Part shown: in pieces, positions 30,237 through 39,830 of the stretch | Numbering within the stretch: the stretch's first letter is position 1 | Layout of the letters: each line of letters opens with the position of its first letter | Source of the DNA: Aliiruegeria haliotis | GTDB taxonomy: Bacteria; Pseudomonadota; Alphaproteobacteria; Rhodobacterales; Rhodobacteraceae | Direction of reading: 5' to 3' | DNA: 64,000 nt | NCBI RefSeq assembly: GCF_003003255.1 | Contig: NZ_PVTD01000004.1 | Coordinates: 124,001-188,000, forward strand | Translations under genes and position numbers: made by a program | Notes under the pieces: model-generated | Seen by the model: only the letters and a program-made list of their open reading frames with translations | Told to the model about the DNA's origin: nothing | Databases searched by the model: none

Positions 30237-31456
30237 CAGGACACGGACTTCAGATGCACCGCTTCGGGATCATGCACGACGCGCTTGGCAATATCCTTGG
30301 TCCACGCCGAGACGCAGGGGACGTGCTTGCGGTCGATCCGATGCGCATATTTCTCCGCCACGTGGACGATCTCATCGAGCAACCCTGTCTCCAGCTTGAT
30401 CGGATCGAGGCCGAGCGCCATGAACCCGTCATTTTTGACGATCAACTCGTTTTCGGCGGCTTCCTTGCGCGGGTTGGGCAGGAAGGCAATTTCGCAACCG
30501 GCCATCCTTGCGATCATCTCCGCCAGGTCGCGCACGCGGTGCGTCTCGGTCATCTGGTTGAAGATCTTCACCCGGTCGCCCGCCTCCGGCGCATCCCCGA
30601 GAGCCAGTTCGATGCAGCGCACCGTGTCCTGAATATGGATGAAGGCACGGGTCTGCCCGCCGGTGCCATGAACGGTCAGCGGATACTTGATCGCGGCCTG
30701 GATCAGGAAGCGGTTCAGGACCGTGCCGTAGTCGCCATCGTAGTCGAACCGGTTGATCAACTGCTCATGCCGGGCAGTCTGATCGGTGTTGGTTCCCCAG
30801 ACGATCCCCTGATGCAGGTCGGTGACCCGCAACCCGTCATTCTGCGCGTAGAACTGGAACAGAATCTGATCGAGCGACTTGGTCATGTGATAGACCGAGC
30901 CGGGTTTTGTCGGGTAGAGGATGTCGAGCCCCTTCTTCTCCCCTTCCAGGTTGGTGATCTCGACGTCGAGATATCCCTCCGGGATGGCCGCTCCGACCGA
31001 CGAATACCCGTAGACACCCATCGTACCGAGGTGGACCAGATGGGCATCGATCTCCGTTTCGACCAGTGCCGTCAGCAGGTTGTGCGTGGCGTTGACGTTG
31101 TTGTCGACGGTGTAGACCTTGTGGCGGTCTGATTTCATGGAATAGGGCGCTGCCCGCTGTTCGGCAAAGTGAATGATCGCGTCAGGGCGCATCTCCGCAA
31201 GCCACTGCTTCAGCCGCTGGTATTCCTTTGCCAGGTCCAGCAAGTGAAACTCGATCTCGTTGCCCGAAACCTGCCGCCAGATCCGGCAGCGCTCCTGGAT
31301 GGAATCCATGGGCGTCAGGGACTGAACGCCAAGTTCGGTATCGATCCAGCGTCGCGACAGGTTGTCGACGATGTGCACGTCATGTCCGAGATTGGACAGA
31401 TGCAGTGACGTCGGCCACCCGCAGAAACCATCCCCGCCAAGAACTGCAATACGCAT
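30236..31456 (-). CDS. sqdB: UDP-sulfoquinovose synthase
   Basis: 406 aa. Converts UDP-glucose and sulfite to UDP-sulfoquinovose, the committed step to the sulfolipid SQDG. NAD-binding GGDGFCGWPTSLHL, then the catalytic Tyr-Lys pair in GSVYHMTKSLDQ, and the insert VDNNVNATHNLL conserved in SQD1/SqdB. The length matches SqdB, longer than simple epimerases. ATG 31456 follows GGAGGGTGGATTTC. First gene of sqdBDC. SQDG substitutes for phospholipids under phosphate limitation; I cannot show a Pho box by eye. Confidence 0.94.
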   Translation of the reverse strand: MRIAVLGGDGFCGWPTSLHLSNLGHDVHIVDNLSRRWIDTELGVQSLTPMDSIQERCRIWRQVSGNEIEFHLLDLAKEYQRLKQWLAEMRPDAIIHFAEQRAAPYSMKSDRHKVYTVDNNVNATHNLLTALVETEIDAHLVHLGTMGVYGYSSVGAAIPEGYLDVEITNLEGEKKGLDILYPTKPGSVYHMTKSLDQILFQFYAQNDGLRVTDLHQGIVWGTNTDQTARHEQLINRFDYDGDYGTVLNRFLIQAAIKYPLTVHGTGGQTRAFIHIQDTVRCIELALGDAPEAGDRVKIFNQMTETHRVRDLAEMIARMAGCEIAFLPNPRKEAAENELIVKNDGFMALGLDPIKLETGLLDEIVHVAEKYAHRIDRKHVPCVSAWTKDIAKRVVHDPEAVHLKSVS

Positions 31457-31715
31457 GAAATCCACCCTCCTGGCTGCTCGCCGCTGTCTGCCTTGCCAAT
31501 TGATCTGTGGCCTTACCCAAGCGCCGTCCGGTTGTCGAATGAAACAAATACGACAACCGACTCTCCGCAGACGCACATTTAAGCCGCCATTGCGCCATGG
31601 GACTAGCTATGCGCACAGAAACCCGGCAAGTCCACTGCAACCACTTCGGAAGATTGCAACTTGCGGCAACGAGCCGCGCGACTAGGGTAACGGCGCAAGT
31701 CAAAGAGGCCAGACC

Positions 31716-32228
31716 ATGTCCGAAACCTCCTCCCGCCTGGTGCGCGTGCTGCGCGACCTTCTGCTGGCGATGCTGAATGCCACCCTGATCCTGATCGCAA
31801 TCTGCCTGTTTCTCGGCCTGCGGCTCGCCCACACGGTCGACGGCCTGACGGAGACCTTCGCGGACAACCTGATTTCTGCGGAACCGCTGCGGGACGATGT
31901 GCAAGGGATGACCGGCGAAATCGCTGCGCTGCGGGCCGATCTCGACGCAATCCGGGCGCAATCCGGTCAGTTGACCAGCGAGACCGCGCAGCGTCTGGAG
32001 GACCGCCTGCAGGCCTTCGACGCCCGCATCGCGGAGATCGGCACACGCGCGGCGGATGTTCACGCCCGGATCGACGCGGTGGCGATGGATCCCTCGGCGC
32101 TCGTGGAACAGGCAGCGGATCACCTTGTGGCGAGTGTCGCGGCCAGGTTCGGCACCCTCGGCACATGTGAGCCGCCCGGCCCCACGACGCCCTCCCGAGA
32201 GGCCGTGCCCTCCCCCGCTGGCGAGTGA
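31716..32228 (+). CDS. Membrane-anchored coiled-coil protein
   Basis: 170 aa, unrecognised. One hydrophobic segment (residues ~14-38, LLLAMLNATLILIAICLFLGLRL) is followed by heptad-rich helix (MTGEIAALRADLDAIRAQ, TAQRLEDRLQAFDARIAEI) and a Pro-rich tail. Its ATG follows AAAGAGGCC. It is convergent with the next gene, 2 bases apart. Such single-pass coiled-coil proteins are common beside cell-envelope genes; no function can be inferred. Confidence 0.7.
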   Translation: MSETSSRLVRVLRDLLLAMLNATLILIAICLFLGLRLAHTVDGLTETFADNLISAEPLRDDVQGMTGEIAALRADLDAIRAQSGQLTSETAQRLEDRLQAFDARIAEIGTRAADVHARIDAVAMDPSALVEQAADHLVASVAARFGTLGTCEPPGPTTPSREAVPSPAGE

Positions 32229-32230
32229 GG

Positions 32231-32605
32231 TCAGACCCGTCCGGTCCAGACCAGCCAGCAGACGAAGGCCGCGAAGATCAGCAGGATGTTGAGCATCAAC
32301 GGCGCCAGGATACCGATGAAGCGCCCCATGAGGCGATCCTTCGGGTCGATCTTTTCCAGGAAGGCCCGGAGATTCGCCTGCGCGCGCTCGACCCGTGTGT
32401 AGTCGATCTGGCGTCGCAGCTTCGGATGATCCCAGAGTTTTTGCATCTGGATCAGGTACCGGACGTCACGCTTTACCGACCTCGGCAGCAGCCCGGGCAC
32501 CCTGCGCAGCTTGCTCTCGAGCGTATCCGCCCCACCCGCGCCGAGTTTCGCGCGCATGAGCTCCGCAAGTGCGGCATTCGACTCCGGAAGCGTCTGTTCA
32601 GTCAT
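32231..32605 (-). CDS. Conserved hypothetical protein with C-terminal membrane helix
   Basis: 124 aa. A basic, helical cytoplasmic part (residues 1-95, DTLESKLRRVPGLLPRSVKRDVRYLIQ) is followed by a single hydrophobic tail helix (GILAPLMLNILLIFAAFVCWLVW). Start ATG 32605 removes 14 upstream residues of poor quality. The divergent hydrolase starts 86 bases away. No known domain recognised. Confidence 0.65.
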   Translation of the reverse strand: MTEQTLPESNAALAELMRAKLGAGGADTLESKLRRVPGLLPRSVKRDVRYLIQMQKLWDHPKLRRQIDYTRVERAQANLRAFLEKIDPKDRLMGRFIGILAPLMLNILLIFAAFVCWLVWTGRV

Positions 32606-32691
32606 GGGCGCCGCTATAGCGCGACCATTGGGCAAGGAAAACGACAAATCGGATGCTGGCCGCGCCGGGTTCGATTGGGTAACAGACCCAC

Positions 32692-33456
32692 ATGCTGACC
32701 TTCCATCGTCTCGGCCCCGACACGGGCACGCCTCTCCTGATCGTCCACGGCCTCTTTGGCTCCGCCCGCAACTGGGGCGTGATCGCGAAGCGGATCAGCG
32801 CCACACGCCCCGTCGTGACCGTCGATATGCGCAACCATGGCGAAAGTCCGCGCTTCGACACCAACTCCTACCCTGAAATGGCCGCCGATCTCGCTGAAGT
32901 CATCATGGCGCAGGGGGGGAAGGCAGACGTGGTCGGCCATTCCATGGGTGGAAAGGCAGCGATGGTCCTGGCGCTGGAACACGCCGAGATGATCAACCGA
33001 TTGGTCGTCGCCGACATTGCGCCGACGGCCTACGGACATACGCAGATGCCCCTGATCCATGCGATGCAGAGGCTCGACTTGTCCGACGTGAAAAAGCGCA
33101 GCGACGCCGATGCGCTTCTCGCGGCGGAGGTCGGGGATGCAGGGATTCGTGCCTTCCTCCTTCAATCCCTAGATCTTAAAACCGATCCACCAGGCTGGCG
33201 GCTCAACCTTGACGTGCTGGGCAAGGAAATGGACCTTATTCTCGGTTGGCCACGCTCCGCTACGGGCCAGTTTGACGGCCCCACATTGTTCCTGTCAGGC
33301 GGCGCTTCGGACTATGTCCTTCCGGAGCATCGCGCTGATATAAAGTCTCTTTTCCCCTCTGCGCGGTTCGCCAAAATTCCCGGCGCCGGCCATTGGCTTC
33401 ACGCCGAAAAACCCAGAGAGTTCGAAGCCGCGGTCCTGGCCTTCCTGAACGCCTGA
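32692..33456 (+). CDS. Alpha/beta hydrolase (YbfF-like esterase)
   Basis: 254 aa. The HG oxyanion motif is in LLIVHGLFGSARNWG, VDMRNHGESP is the family strand-loop, VVGHSMGGKAAMVLA holds the nucleophile Ser, and PGAGHWLHAEKP holds the catalytic His. The pattern fits the YbfF/BioH-like esterase group. It is cytoplasmic. The Asp of the triad is probably in LSGGASDYVLPE. The physiological substrate is unknown. Confidence 0.88.
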   Translation: MLTFHRLGPDTGTPLLIVHGLFGSARNWGVIAKRISATRPVVTVDMRNHGESPRFDTNSYPEMAADLAEVIMAQGGKADVVGHSMGGKAAMVLALEHAEMINRLVVADIAPTAYGHTQMPLIHAMQRLDLSDVKKRSDADALLAAEVGDAGIRAFLLQSLDLKTDPPGWRLNLDVLGKEMDLILGWPRSATGQFDGPTLFLSGGASDYVLPEHRADIKSLFPSARFAKIPGAGHWLHAEKPREFEAAVLAFLNA

Positions 33457-33543
33457 ACTTTTTTTGTTGATCCCGGTCAATGACTCGGCCTGCGGGGCCA
33501 TGCTAACGTAACGTCAGCCGATCAGCCGAAACGGGAGGATAGG

Positions 33544-33819
33544 ATGATCACGCTGGACGATATCGAGGACATGAACTGCCTCGACCGGGATCAGATCGCA
33601 GCTATTGCCGAACATGAGCACATCGGAGAGATGCAGGCCGCGCTGCTGGCCGAATACCTGATGCATATGCCGAAGGGACCTCAGAAGGTGCAGCAGATGA
33701 TCTGCGATGATATGCGGGTGGCAATGCACCGCGACGATGTCATGCATGCGAAGGACCTGTTCCGCACGTTGCAGCATTTCATGAAAGAACACCCCGAAGC
33801 CGCACGCGGAAGCATGTAA
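33544..33819 (+). CDS. Small helical conserved hypothetical protein
   Basis: 91 aa, His/Met/Asp-rich, all-helical (DRDQIAAIAEHEHIGEMQAALLAEYLMHMPKGP). CGGGAGGATAGG precedes ATG 33544, a strong ribosome site. No signal peptide or membrane segment. The His/Met/Glu pattern could bind metal, but that is only a guess. It lies alone between a hydrolase and a small membrane protein. Confidence 0.65.
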   Translation: MITLDDIEDMNCLDRDQIAAIAEHEHIGEMQAALLAEYLMHMPKGPQKVQQMICDDMRVAMHRDDVMHAKDLFRTLQHFMKEHPEAARGSM

Positions 33820-33863
33820 TGCACGGAATCAAGTTGTTTTCGAACGACTTTCCGGGCGCTAGT

Positions 33864-34046
33864 TCAGCGCTCGTAGAGTTCCTTCGCAATCAGCCAGGCC
33901 ACCGGGATGCCAAGAACAAGCCCGGCAACGATGGCACCGATGATTGCGGCCGCGGAAACCCAGCCCGCCACGAGCACCACGACGATGCCGATGCCCATGA
34001 TCACGGTCGAGGCCAGCGCATGGACTATCAGGGCTAATCTGGTCAT
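33864..34046 (-). CDS. Small two-helix membrane protein
   Basis: 60 aa, consisting almost wholly of two hydrophobic helices (IVHALASTVIMGIGIVVVLVAGW and AAAIIGAIVAGLVLGIPVAWLIA). Small proteins of this layout recur in Rhodobacteraceae and are sometimes mislabelled 'CTP synthetase' in databases; nothing in the sequence supports an enzyme. The short length and hydrophobicity fit a membrane regulator or assembly factor. Confidence 0.6.
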   Translation of the reverse strand: MTRLALIVHALASTVIMGIGIVVVLVAGWVSAAAIIGAIVAGLVLGIPVAWLIAKELYER

Positions 34047-34480
34047 GACACGCTTCCGTATTTTCCGGTTCCCCGGGCGGTTGGACTGATTCCTGGCACG
34101 TCAGGAGCGCACACCGGGTTACCCTTGCGTTGCCCTAGAGGACGACCGGAGTGGCCGCTTTGCTGGCCTCTTTCCCTTCGGCGCCACTCTGGACCTCTAT
34201 CGCCAGAAAACCCAAACGCCGACACGGTGCGTGCCTCCGAACTCCGCACCAATATCGCCCGGCTCTCGGGCAAGGTCGAGTGCAAACGCCGTCGCTCCTC
34301 CGCTGCACGGCACACCCTTCGGACCCGACAACCGCTGCGCGATGGAACAAGCCACTCAACGGCTGCGGGCATGTCGACGACTGATATTTGCGCGTGTCAC
34401 ATCAATACCGGTTCCGTCTTCCCTGATAGCACCGTGGTGGGTCACTTCGAGCCTGCCTGCGGCGGAAGCACCAACGAGAA
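34047..34480. other. Region without recognised gene
   Basis: About 430 bases with several short open frames on both strands, none with good start signals or recognisable motifs. No tRNA cloverleaf was found. It may contain the promoter of the small membrane protein and a degraded gene. The terminator of the TPR gene closes it on the right. Confidence 0.35.
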
Positions 34481-34501
34481 AGGGCGGCCTGTAGCCGCCC
34501 T
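34481..34501 (-). terminator. Terminator-like hairpin after the TPR gene
   Basis: Perfect 8-bp stem AGGGCGGC / GCCGCCCT (34481-34488 / 34494-34501) with a 5-base loop. On the minus strand it is followed by TTCTCG. It lies 44 bases past the stop of the TPR protein. Confidence 0.6.
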
Positions 34502-34544
34502 CCCAGATCAATCACGGTATCGGCGGGGAAAACCGCCGCAATGA

Positions 34545-35084
34545 TCAGTAGCTGTAACCACGCCCACTCTCGATGGCGTTGCGCAGAGCGTATTCCGGCC
34601 ATGTGCTGCGACCACCACGGGCCCGGATCTCCGTGAGTTGCACCCGGGCCGCCTCGACTTCCCCCTGCTCGACAAGGGCCTGCCCCATGTAGGAGCGCAC
34701 TAGCAGATTGTCGGGGTTCAACTCGATAGCCTCACGATAGAAGGCCATTCCGGCGTCAATATCACCGAGCTTCCGGGTCGCAAAACCGCGGTAGGTCAGG
34801 ACGCGATCACTCTGCTGCTCCGACATCGCGTCCAGCGTGTCGAGTGCGTGACGGTACTGGCCGGCATACGCGAACTCGCGAACCGCACCATACAACGTGT
34901 CATCGTCGAGACTGCCGCTCTGCGGGGCAGCGCATTTTTTCGTGTTCGGGTTCCAGACCAGCCCGTTCTTGCATTGGCTTGTGGTCTCGGTCGGCGTCGG
35001 CGGGGAGTCGCTCCCGGAACCGGCGGCATGGAGGGCCATTGGAAGGGCCAGAGAGAGGGTGGCAGCGGCGATAGTGCGGATCAT
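34545..35084 (-). CDS. Secreted TPR-repeat protein
   Basis: 179 aa. Signal peptide (MIRTIAAATLSLALPMALHA), then a short Ser/Thr/Pro linker with a Cys pair (CKNGLVWNPNTKKC). Two to three tetratricopeptide repeats follow (LYGAVREFAYAGQYRHALDTLDAMSE, TYRGFATRKLGDIDAGMAFYREAIELNPDN, SYMGQALVEQGEVEAARVQLTEI). It should be periplasmic and act as a protein-binding scaffold. The Cys pair could form a disulphide. It is a standalone gene with its own terminator. Confidence 0.8.
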   Translation of the reverse strand: MIRTIAAATLSLALPMALHAAGSGSDSPPTPTETTSQCKNGLVWNPNTKKCAAPQSGSLDDDTLYGAVREFAYAGQYRHALDTLDAMSEQQSDRVLTYRGFATRKLGDIDAGMAFYREAIELNPDNLLVRSYMGQALVEQGEVEAARVQLTEIRARGGRSTWPEYALRNAIESGRGYSY

Positions 35085-35217
35085 GGGGTGAGTCTCCTGT
35101 GGCGAGATTGTGCAATGGTAGCGCAGGAGGCCGCGAAGTCCGTGTCAGAGTTGTTCACGGGCACGTGATCCCCGACCACTCGGGTGGGCGGGCGCAGATT
35201 TCGCCGGGCCCAAACCG

Positions 35218-35682
35218 CTATTCGATGGTGATCGCCCCCTCGATCGTGTTGACAAACTTGCCGGTACTCGCGTCGGTGAGCGAGGAAAAGGTCCCGCCAC
35301 CGGACGCCCCCGTCCATTTGCCAGTGCCACCGGAAACGGTCCACTCACCGGTCAGCGCACCGTCTTCGCCCATTCCGCCGGCATGCCATTGCATGACCGC
35401 CTTGTCTCCGGTCGCCGTGTCGAAAACGCAGACGCCTCCGCCGGACACATCGGCCCCCATGACTTCGACCGAGCCGAAGCAGGGACCGCTTGCCCCTTTC
35501 AGGGGGTGCCCGTCGGACACTTCGAACATTTCGTAGCTGCCAGCCGTCTTCAGCACCACATGGCTGTCCGAAATTGGCATGGCTTCGTTAGCGCTGGTGC
35601 CAAGCCCCTTGGCAGTTTCCTCGAAGGTTTCAGAGATCGCGGGGGTCGCCGCCAGAGCGACGGCAAGGATCAGATTGCGCAT
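35218..35682 (-). CDS. Secreted beta-rich hypothetical protein
   Basis: 154 aa. Signal peptide (MRNLILAVALAATPAISE), then a mature part of about 135 residues with two Cys (GPCFGSVEV and GGVCVFD). A Gly/Thr-rich repeat pattern resembles beta-barrel strands (LTGEWTVSGGTGKWTGASGGGTFSSL). Allene oxide cyclase-like or lipocalin-like barrels have this look, but I cannot assign a family. ATG 35682 follows GGAGGATATCACC. Confidence 0.7.
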   Translation of the reverse strand: MRNLILAVALAATPAISETFEETAKGLGTSANEAMPISDSHVVLKTAGSYEMFEVSDGHPLKGASGPCFGSVEVMGADVSGGGVCVFDTATGDKAVMQWHAGGMGEDGALTGEWTVSGGTGKWTGASGGGTFSSLTDASTGKFVNTIEGAITIE

Positions 35683-36000
35683 GGTGATATCCTCCCAGGT
35701 TCATGTGTCCGGGCCGAAAGCCGCGGAAATGAAAGTGGGATAGTACCATACACGGTTCGATTTACGTAGGGGGATGCGGGTACGGGGTGCCTCTGGCCCA
35801 GTCCCGGCGGACCGTATCGATGGATGCAACGGTGCAGGGTGACATCCTCCCAACACAGACCCAATCCGGTTCCGAGCCGACAAAAACGAGAGGTTAGATA
35901 GCATACCAGTGTGGTCGCCCGCGCCTTTGACAGCGCGTGGCGCTGGTGTCCGCCATTCAAATGAATGGCACTCGACCCCGACCGGGTCAGAGGCTGCGGG
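35683..36000. other. Intergenic region with 18-bp inverted repeat
   Basis: About 320 bases downstream of lepA and upstream of the beta-rich secreted gene. Near the lepA end is a perfect hairpin, GCCATTCA (35952-35959) and TGAATGGC (35962-35969), without a T-run; it may mark the lepA 3' end. The part at 35720-35780 is AT-richer and probably holds the promoter of the secreted protein. Confidence 0.45.
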
Positions 36001-37800
36001 TCATTCCATCTTCAGGGCGTTGATGAACGCCTCTTGCGGGATCTCGACCCTGCCGAACTGGCGCATCTTCTTCTTGCCCGCCTTCTGCTTTTCCAGAAGC
36101 TTCTTCTTCCGGGTGGCGTCGCCGCCATAGCACTTGGCGGTCACGTCCTTGCGCATGGCCGAGAGGGTTTCCCGTGCGATCACCCGGCCGCCAATGGCCG
36201 CCTGAATCGGGATCTTGAACATATGCCGCGGAATCAGCTCCTTGAGCTTTTCGCACATCGCCCGGCCCCGCATTTCTGCCCGGTCGCGGTGGACCATCAT
36301 GGAGAGCGCGTCGACCGGTTCCTCGTTCACCAGCACCGACATCTTGACCAGATTGTCGGTTCGATAGCCGGAAAGCTGGTAGTCGAAGGAGGCGTAGCCC
36401 TTGGTCACCGATTTCAGCCGGTCGTAGAAATCGAACACGACCTCGTTCAGCGGCAGGTCATAGACCGCCATCGCGCGGGAGCCGGCATAGGTCAGGTCTT
36501 CCTGAATGCCGCGACGGTCCTGGCACAGCTTGAGCACGTCACCGAGGTACTCGTCCGGCACCATGATCGTGGCCTTGATGCGCGGCTCGTCGATATGGTC
36601 GATATCGGCTGGGTCCGGCATGTCGGCGGGATTGTGCAGCTCGATCTCTGTGCCGTCACGCATATGGATCTGGTAGATCACCGAGGGCGCAGTCGTGATC
36701 AACTCGATATCGTACTCCCGCTCGATCCGGTCGCGGATCACTTCGAGATGCAACAAGCCAAGGAAACCGCAACGGAAACCAAAGCCAAGCGCGGCGGAGG
36801 TCTCCATCTCGTAGGTGAAAGAGGCGTCGTTCAGCGCCAGCTTCTCGATGGCGGTGCGAAGATCCTCGAACTCCGCATTGTCGACCGGGAAGAGACCGCA
36901 GAAGACCACCGGTTGCGACGGCTTGAAGCCCGGCAAGGGCGTGTCGCAGGGCTTCTTCTGGTGCGTGATGGTGTCGCCGACACGGGTATCCCGCACCTGC
37001 TTGATCGAGGCGGTCAGGATGCCGATCTCGCCGGGGCCAAGCTCCGCGATATCCTGCATCTTGGGGCGCAGCACGGCGAGCTTGTCGACGCCGTATTTCG
37101 CGCCTGTCTGCATCATCAGGATCTGGTCACCCTTGCGGATAACACCATCCATGACACGGATCATGACGACAACGCCAAGGTAGGGGTCGTACCACGAATC
37201 CACCAGCATCGCCTTGAGCGGCGCATCGCGGTCACCGGTGGGCGCTGGCAGGCGTGTGACGATGGCCTCCAGCACGTCGGGAATGCCGACGCCGGTCTTG
37301 GCCGAAATCAGGCAGGCATCGGTGGCATCAATGCCGATCACGTCTTCGATCTGCTCGGCGATCCGCTCCGGCTCCGAGGCAGGCAGGTCGATCTTGTTCA
37401 GCACCGGTACGATCTCGTGATCCGCCTCGATCGCGGTATAGACGTTCGCCAGCGTCTGCGCCTCCACCCCCTGGGTTGCATCGACGACAAGAAGCGAGCC
37501 TTCAACCGCACGCATCGAACGGGAGACTTCGTAGGCGAAGTCCACGTGGCCGGGCGTGTCGATCAGGTTCAGGATATAGGTCTCGCCATCCTTCGCCGGG
37601 TATTCGATACGGACCGAGTTGGCCTTGATCGTGATGCCGCGTTCCCGCTCGATATCCATCGAGTCGAGAAGCTGCTCCTGCATGTCGCGCTCTGCAACAG
37701 TCCCGGTCATCTGGATGAGCCGGTCGGCAAGCGTCGACTTGCCGTGGTCGATATGGGCGACGATGGAGAAGTTGCGAATATGGCTGAGATCGGTGGTCAT
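36001..37800 (-). CDS. lepA: Elongation factor 4 (back-translocase)
   Basis: 599 aa. GTPase motifs GHIDHGKST-type P-loop ([16 protein letters not shown]), DTPGHVDF and NKIDLP. Domains II and III are like EF-G, and the LepA-specific C-terminal domain ends [27 protein letters not shown]. It binds stalled or mis-translocated ribosomes and supports growth in altered ionic conditions. Start 37800 ([12 protein letters not shown]) gives the usual N-terminus; the ORF itself extends to 37851. Confidence 0.97.
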   Translation of the reverse strand: MTTDLSHIRNFSIVAHIDHGKSTLADRLIQMTGTVAERDMQEQLLDSMDIERERGITIKANSVRIEYPAKDGETYILNLIDTPGHVDFAYEVSRSMRAVEGSLLVVDATQGVEAQTLANVYTAIEADHEIVPVLNKIDLPASEPERIAEQIEDVIGIDATDACLISAKTGVGIPDVLEAIVTRLPAPTGDRDAPLKAMLVDSWYDPYLGVVVMIRVMDGVIRKGDQILMMQTGAKYGVDKLAVLRPKMQDIAELGPGEIGILTASIKQVRDTRVGDTITHQKKPCDTPLPGFKPSQPVVFCGLFPVDNAEFEDLRTAIEKLALNDASFTYEMETSAALGFGFRCGFLGLLHLEVIRDRIEREYDIELITTAPSVIYQIHMRDGTEIELHNPADMPDPADIDHIDEPRIKATIMVPDEYLGDVLKLCQDRRGIQEDLTYAGSRAMAVYDLPLNEVVFDFYDRLKSVTKGYASFDYQLSGYRTDNLVKMSVLVNEEPVDALSMMVHRDRAEMRGRAMCEKLKELIPRHMFKIPIQAAIGGRVIARETLSAMRKDVTAKCYGGDATRKKKLLEKQKAGKKKMRQFGRVEIPQEAFINALKME

Positions 37801-38007
37801 GGGCGGCATATGAGGGGAAGTGGCGGGTTGGTCAAGGACAAGCGCGTGCATTCAAGCTGTGCAAGCGCCATCAAGACCGCGGAACCGCCCGCAAAACCGT
37901 CGACGCGTGACACACCCCAGCGTCGAACCTGCGATAACTGATCCATGTCATTTTTCCCCCATGGGATTGCCGATAACTGCCTATAGAATCAAAAAAAGGA
38001 GTTTCTC

Positions 38008-39042
38008 ATGGCCCTTGTCCGAGCAGCCGGTGCATTTCGCCAGGATCAATTCGACCTTGGCGCAACATACAACGTCCGCGACCATATATTCCGGTACGAC
38101 GACGATCCCTGGACAACATGGGGACGGACCTACAACGACGATTGGGGCATCGCATTCTCGGCCCCGGATGGCGCCTACGTGCTCTCCTTCGTCGGGCAGA
38201 ACCTCCAAATGACCGACACGGCGCTGAAGGGCGGAGAGGTCACCGGCGTCATCTACCAATACAACGGCGGTTCGGGATGGGGGGACATGTGGGCCATCCA
38301 GAACATTTCGAGCCCGGGGAACAAGATTTTCGCCGCCATGCGGACTCAGAAGCTCGGCGATGACATCGCATTGGCGAAGGATATGTTCTCCGGAAACGAT
38401 CGTTTCGAGCTGGGACGGCACGACGATTTTGCGCTCGGCTACGACGGCGCCGACAGGATAAAGGGCAATCGGGGCGACGACGAGTTGAGCGGTGGCAATG
38501 GCGCTGACAGGCTTCAGGGGGATCATGGCAACGACATCTTGCGTGGAGGGAAAGGGACCGACACGCTCCTCGGTGGCAGTGGGAAGGACAAAGCCCGCGG
38601 CGGGGCTGGCAATGACCAGCTCGAAGGTGGCAGAGGGGGTGATGCGCTCTTTGGCGAGGCTGGCAGCGACAAGCTATTGGGCCAGAACGGAAATGACCTG
38701 CTTGAGGGTGGCGGCGGCGCCGACATCCTGAAGGGCGGTGGGGGCCGTGACCTCCTGCACGGCGGGCGAGGCATGGACGTGTTGACCGGCGGCAGCCATG
38801 CCGACAGCTTTCTGTTTGGAAAGAGCTCCGGGCGCGACCGGATCACTGACTTCCGCGACAACGTCGACACGATCCGTCTGGCCGCCGATCTGTGGCAAGG
38901 CAATCTGACCGTGCGCGAGGTTGTGGACACGTTCGGAGCCGTAAAGGGCGATGCGGTTGTGCTGGACTTTGGCAAGCAGGAACTCACCATCGACGGCTAC
39001 GACGAGTTGGCATTCCTCATGAACGATATCCAGATCGCCTGA
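38008..39042 (+). CDS. RTX calcium-binding repeat protein B
   Basis: 344 aa. The N-terminal ~130 residues are rich in aromatic residues and Asp (NDDWGIAFSAPDGAYVLSFVGQNLQ). About ten RTX nonapeptide repeats (GGNGADRLQGDHGNDILRGGKG...) follow at residues ~155-265. The C-terminal segment (ITDFRDNVDTIRLAADLWQG) matches that of RTX protein A ([18 protein letters not shown]). The same three-part architecture shows they are paralogues. It probably leaves the cell by type I secretion, but no transporter is in the window. AAAAAGGAG precedes ATG 38008. Confidence 0.88.
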   Translation: MALVRAAGAFRQDQFDLGATYNVRDHIFRYDDDPWTTWGRTYNDDWGIAFSAPDGAYVLSFVGQNLQMTDTALKGGEVTGVIYQYNGGSGWGDMWAIQNISSPGNKIFAAMRTQKLGDDIALAKDMFSGNDRFELGRHDDFALGYDGADRIKGNRGDDELSGGNGADRLQGDHGNDILRGGKGTDTLLGGSGKDKARGGAGNDQLEGGRGGDALFGEAGSDKLLGQNGNDLLEGGGGADILKGGGGRDLLHGGRGMDVLTGGSHADSFLFGKSSGRDRITDFRDNVDTIRLAADLWQGNLTVREVVDTFGAVKGDAVVLDFGKQELTIDGYDELAFLMNDIQIA

Positions 39043-39168
39043 CGCTCCGGGCGCCGGGTTCGGCCCTTTGCCCGCCCCTGCACACATTGTCTGCGCGCCC
39101 AGCCACAGCCCCCGGCGTGGCCGCGCGGGCCGCCTGCGGCTAGTGTGGCGGTCAAGGAGGAGCGCAAC

Positions 39169-39759
39169 ATGCAGAAGATACAGGTACAGGGCGTCCATCA
39201 CATCACGCTGACCGGAGCCGACCGCCAGACATCGATAGATTTCTGGGAGGGGCTGCTGGGAATGCCGTTCGTTTTCGACCAGCCAAACCTCGATGATCCC
39301 GACGAAGGTCATCTCTATTTCGATCCCGGCGATGGCCGGCTGATCACGATCTTCACGGACGAGGGAAGGTCCCCCGACCCTCGGCCAGCGCCGCAGGAAC
39401 CGGGCATGGTGCATCACCTGGCCTTCAACCTCAGCCGGGCGGTGTTCTCGCAGGTCGTGAAACGACTGGACGCACGGGGCATTTCCCACTCGGGCGTGAA
39501 GGACCGTGGCTTCATGGATTCCATCTACTTCCGGGACCCGATGGGATTGCTGGTCGAGCTGGCGTGCTACAGGTTCGAGCCGCCAGTTGGCTGCACCCAC
39601 GCCGATGTCATGATCGAGGCACACCGGATGCGCGTCGCGCGCGGCGACTACAACATCCAGGAAATCCACCTGGCCGATGCCATCGAAACACTGGTCGGTC
39701 GTCGCCAGCAGAGCCTGTCGAAGGACCGCAGCCCGGGGGATCCCTACCGCACGCGCTAG
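39169..39759 (+). CDS. VOC-family (glyoxalase/extradiol dioxygenase-like) protein
   Basis: 196 aa. Vicinal-oxygen-chelate fold: QGVHHITLTGADRQTSIDFWEGLLGMPFVF gives the first metal-ligand His, GMVHHLAFNL the second, and GLLVELACYRF the ligand Glu. The family includes glyoxalase I, fosfomycin resistance enzymes and extradiol dioxygenases. ATG 39169 follows AAGGAGGAGCG. The substrate cannot be stated; no neighbouring catabolic genes help. Confidence 0.85.
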   Translation: MQKIQVQGVHHITLTGADRQTSIDFWEGLLGMPFVFDQPNLDDPDEGHLYFDPGDGRLITIFTDEGRSPDPRPAPQEPGMVHHLAFNLSRAVFSQVVKRLDARGISHSGVKDRGFMDSIYFRDPMGLLVELACYRFEPPVGCTHADVMIEAHRMRVARGDYNIQEIHLADAIETLVGRRQQSLSKDRSPGDPYRTR

Positions 39760-39830
39760 ACCGCCAAGCGGGGGGCACGGCCGGAGTACGAGGGAGCATT
39801 TCTCGATGCCGACCGGCGGTGGTGTTCTGA

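Noticed and set aside
33864-34046. CTP synthetase annotation
   Set aside because: The 60-residue protein is just two membrane helices; it has no synthetase or amidotransferase motif.
34047-34544. Possible gene or tRNA in the gap before the TPR gene
   Set aside because: No cloverleaf and no coding frame with start signal; only the terminator hairpin at 34481-34501 is supported.
35965-37941. 658-codon plus-strand ORF across lepA
   Set aside because: Antisense shadow of lepA.
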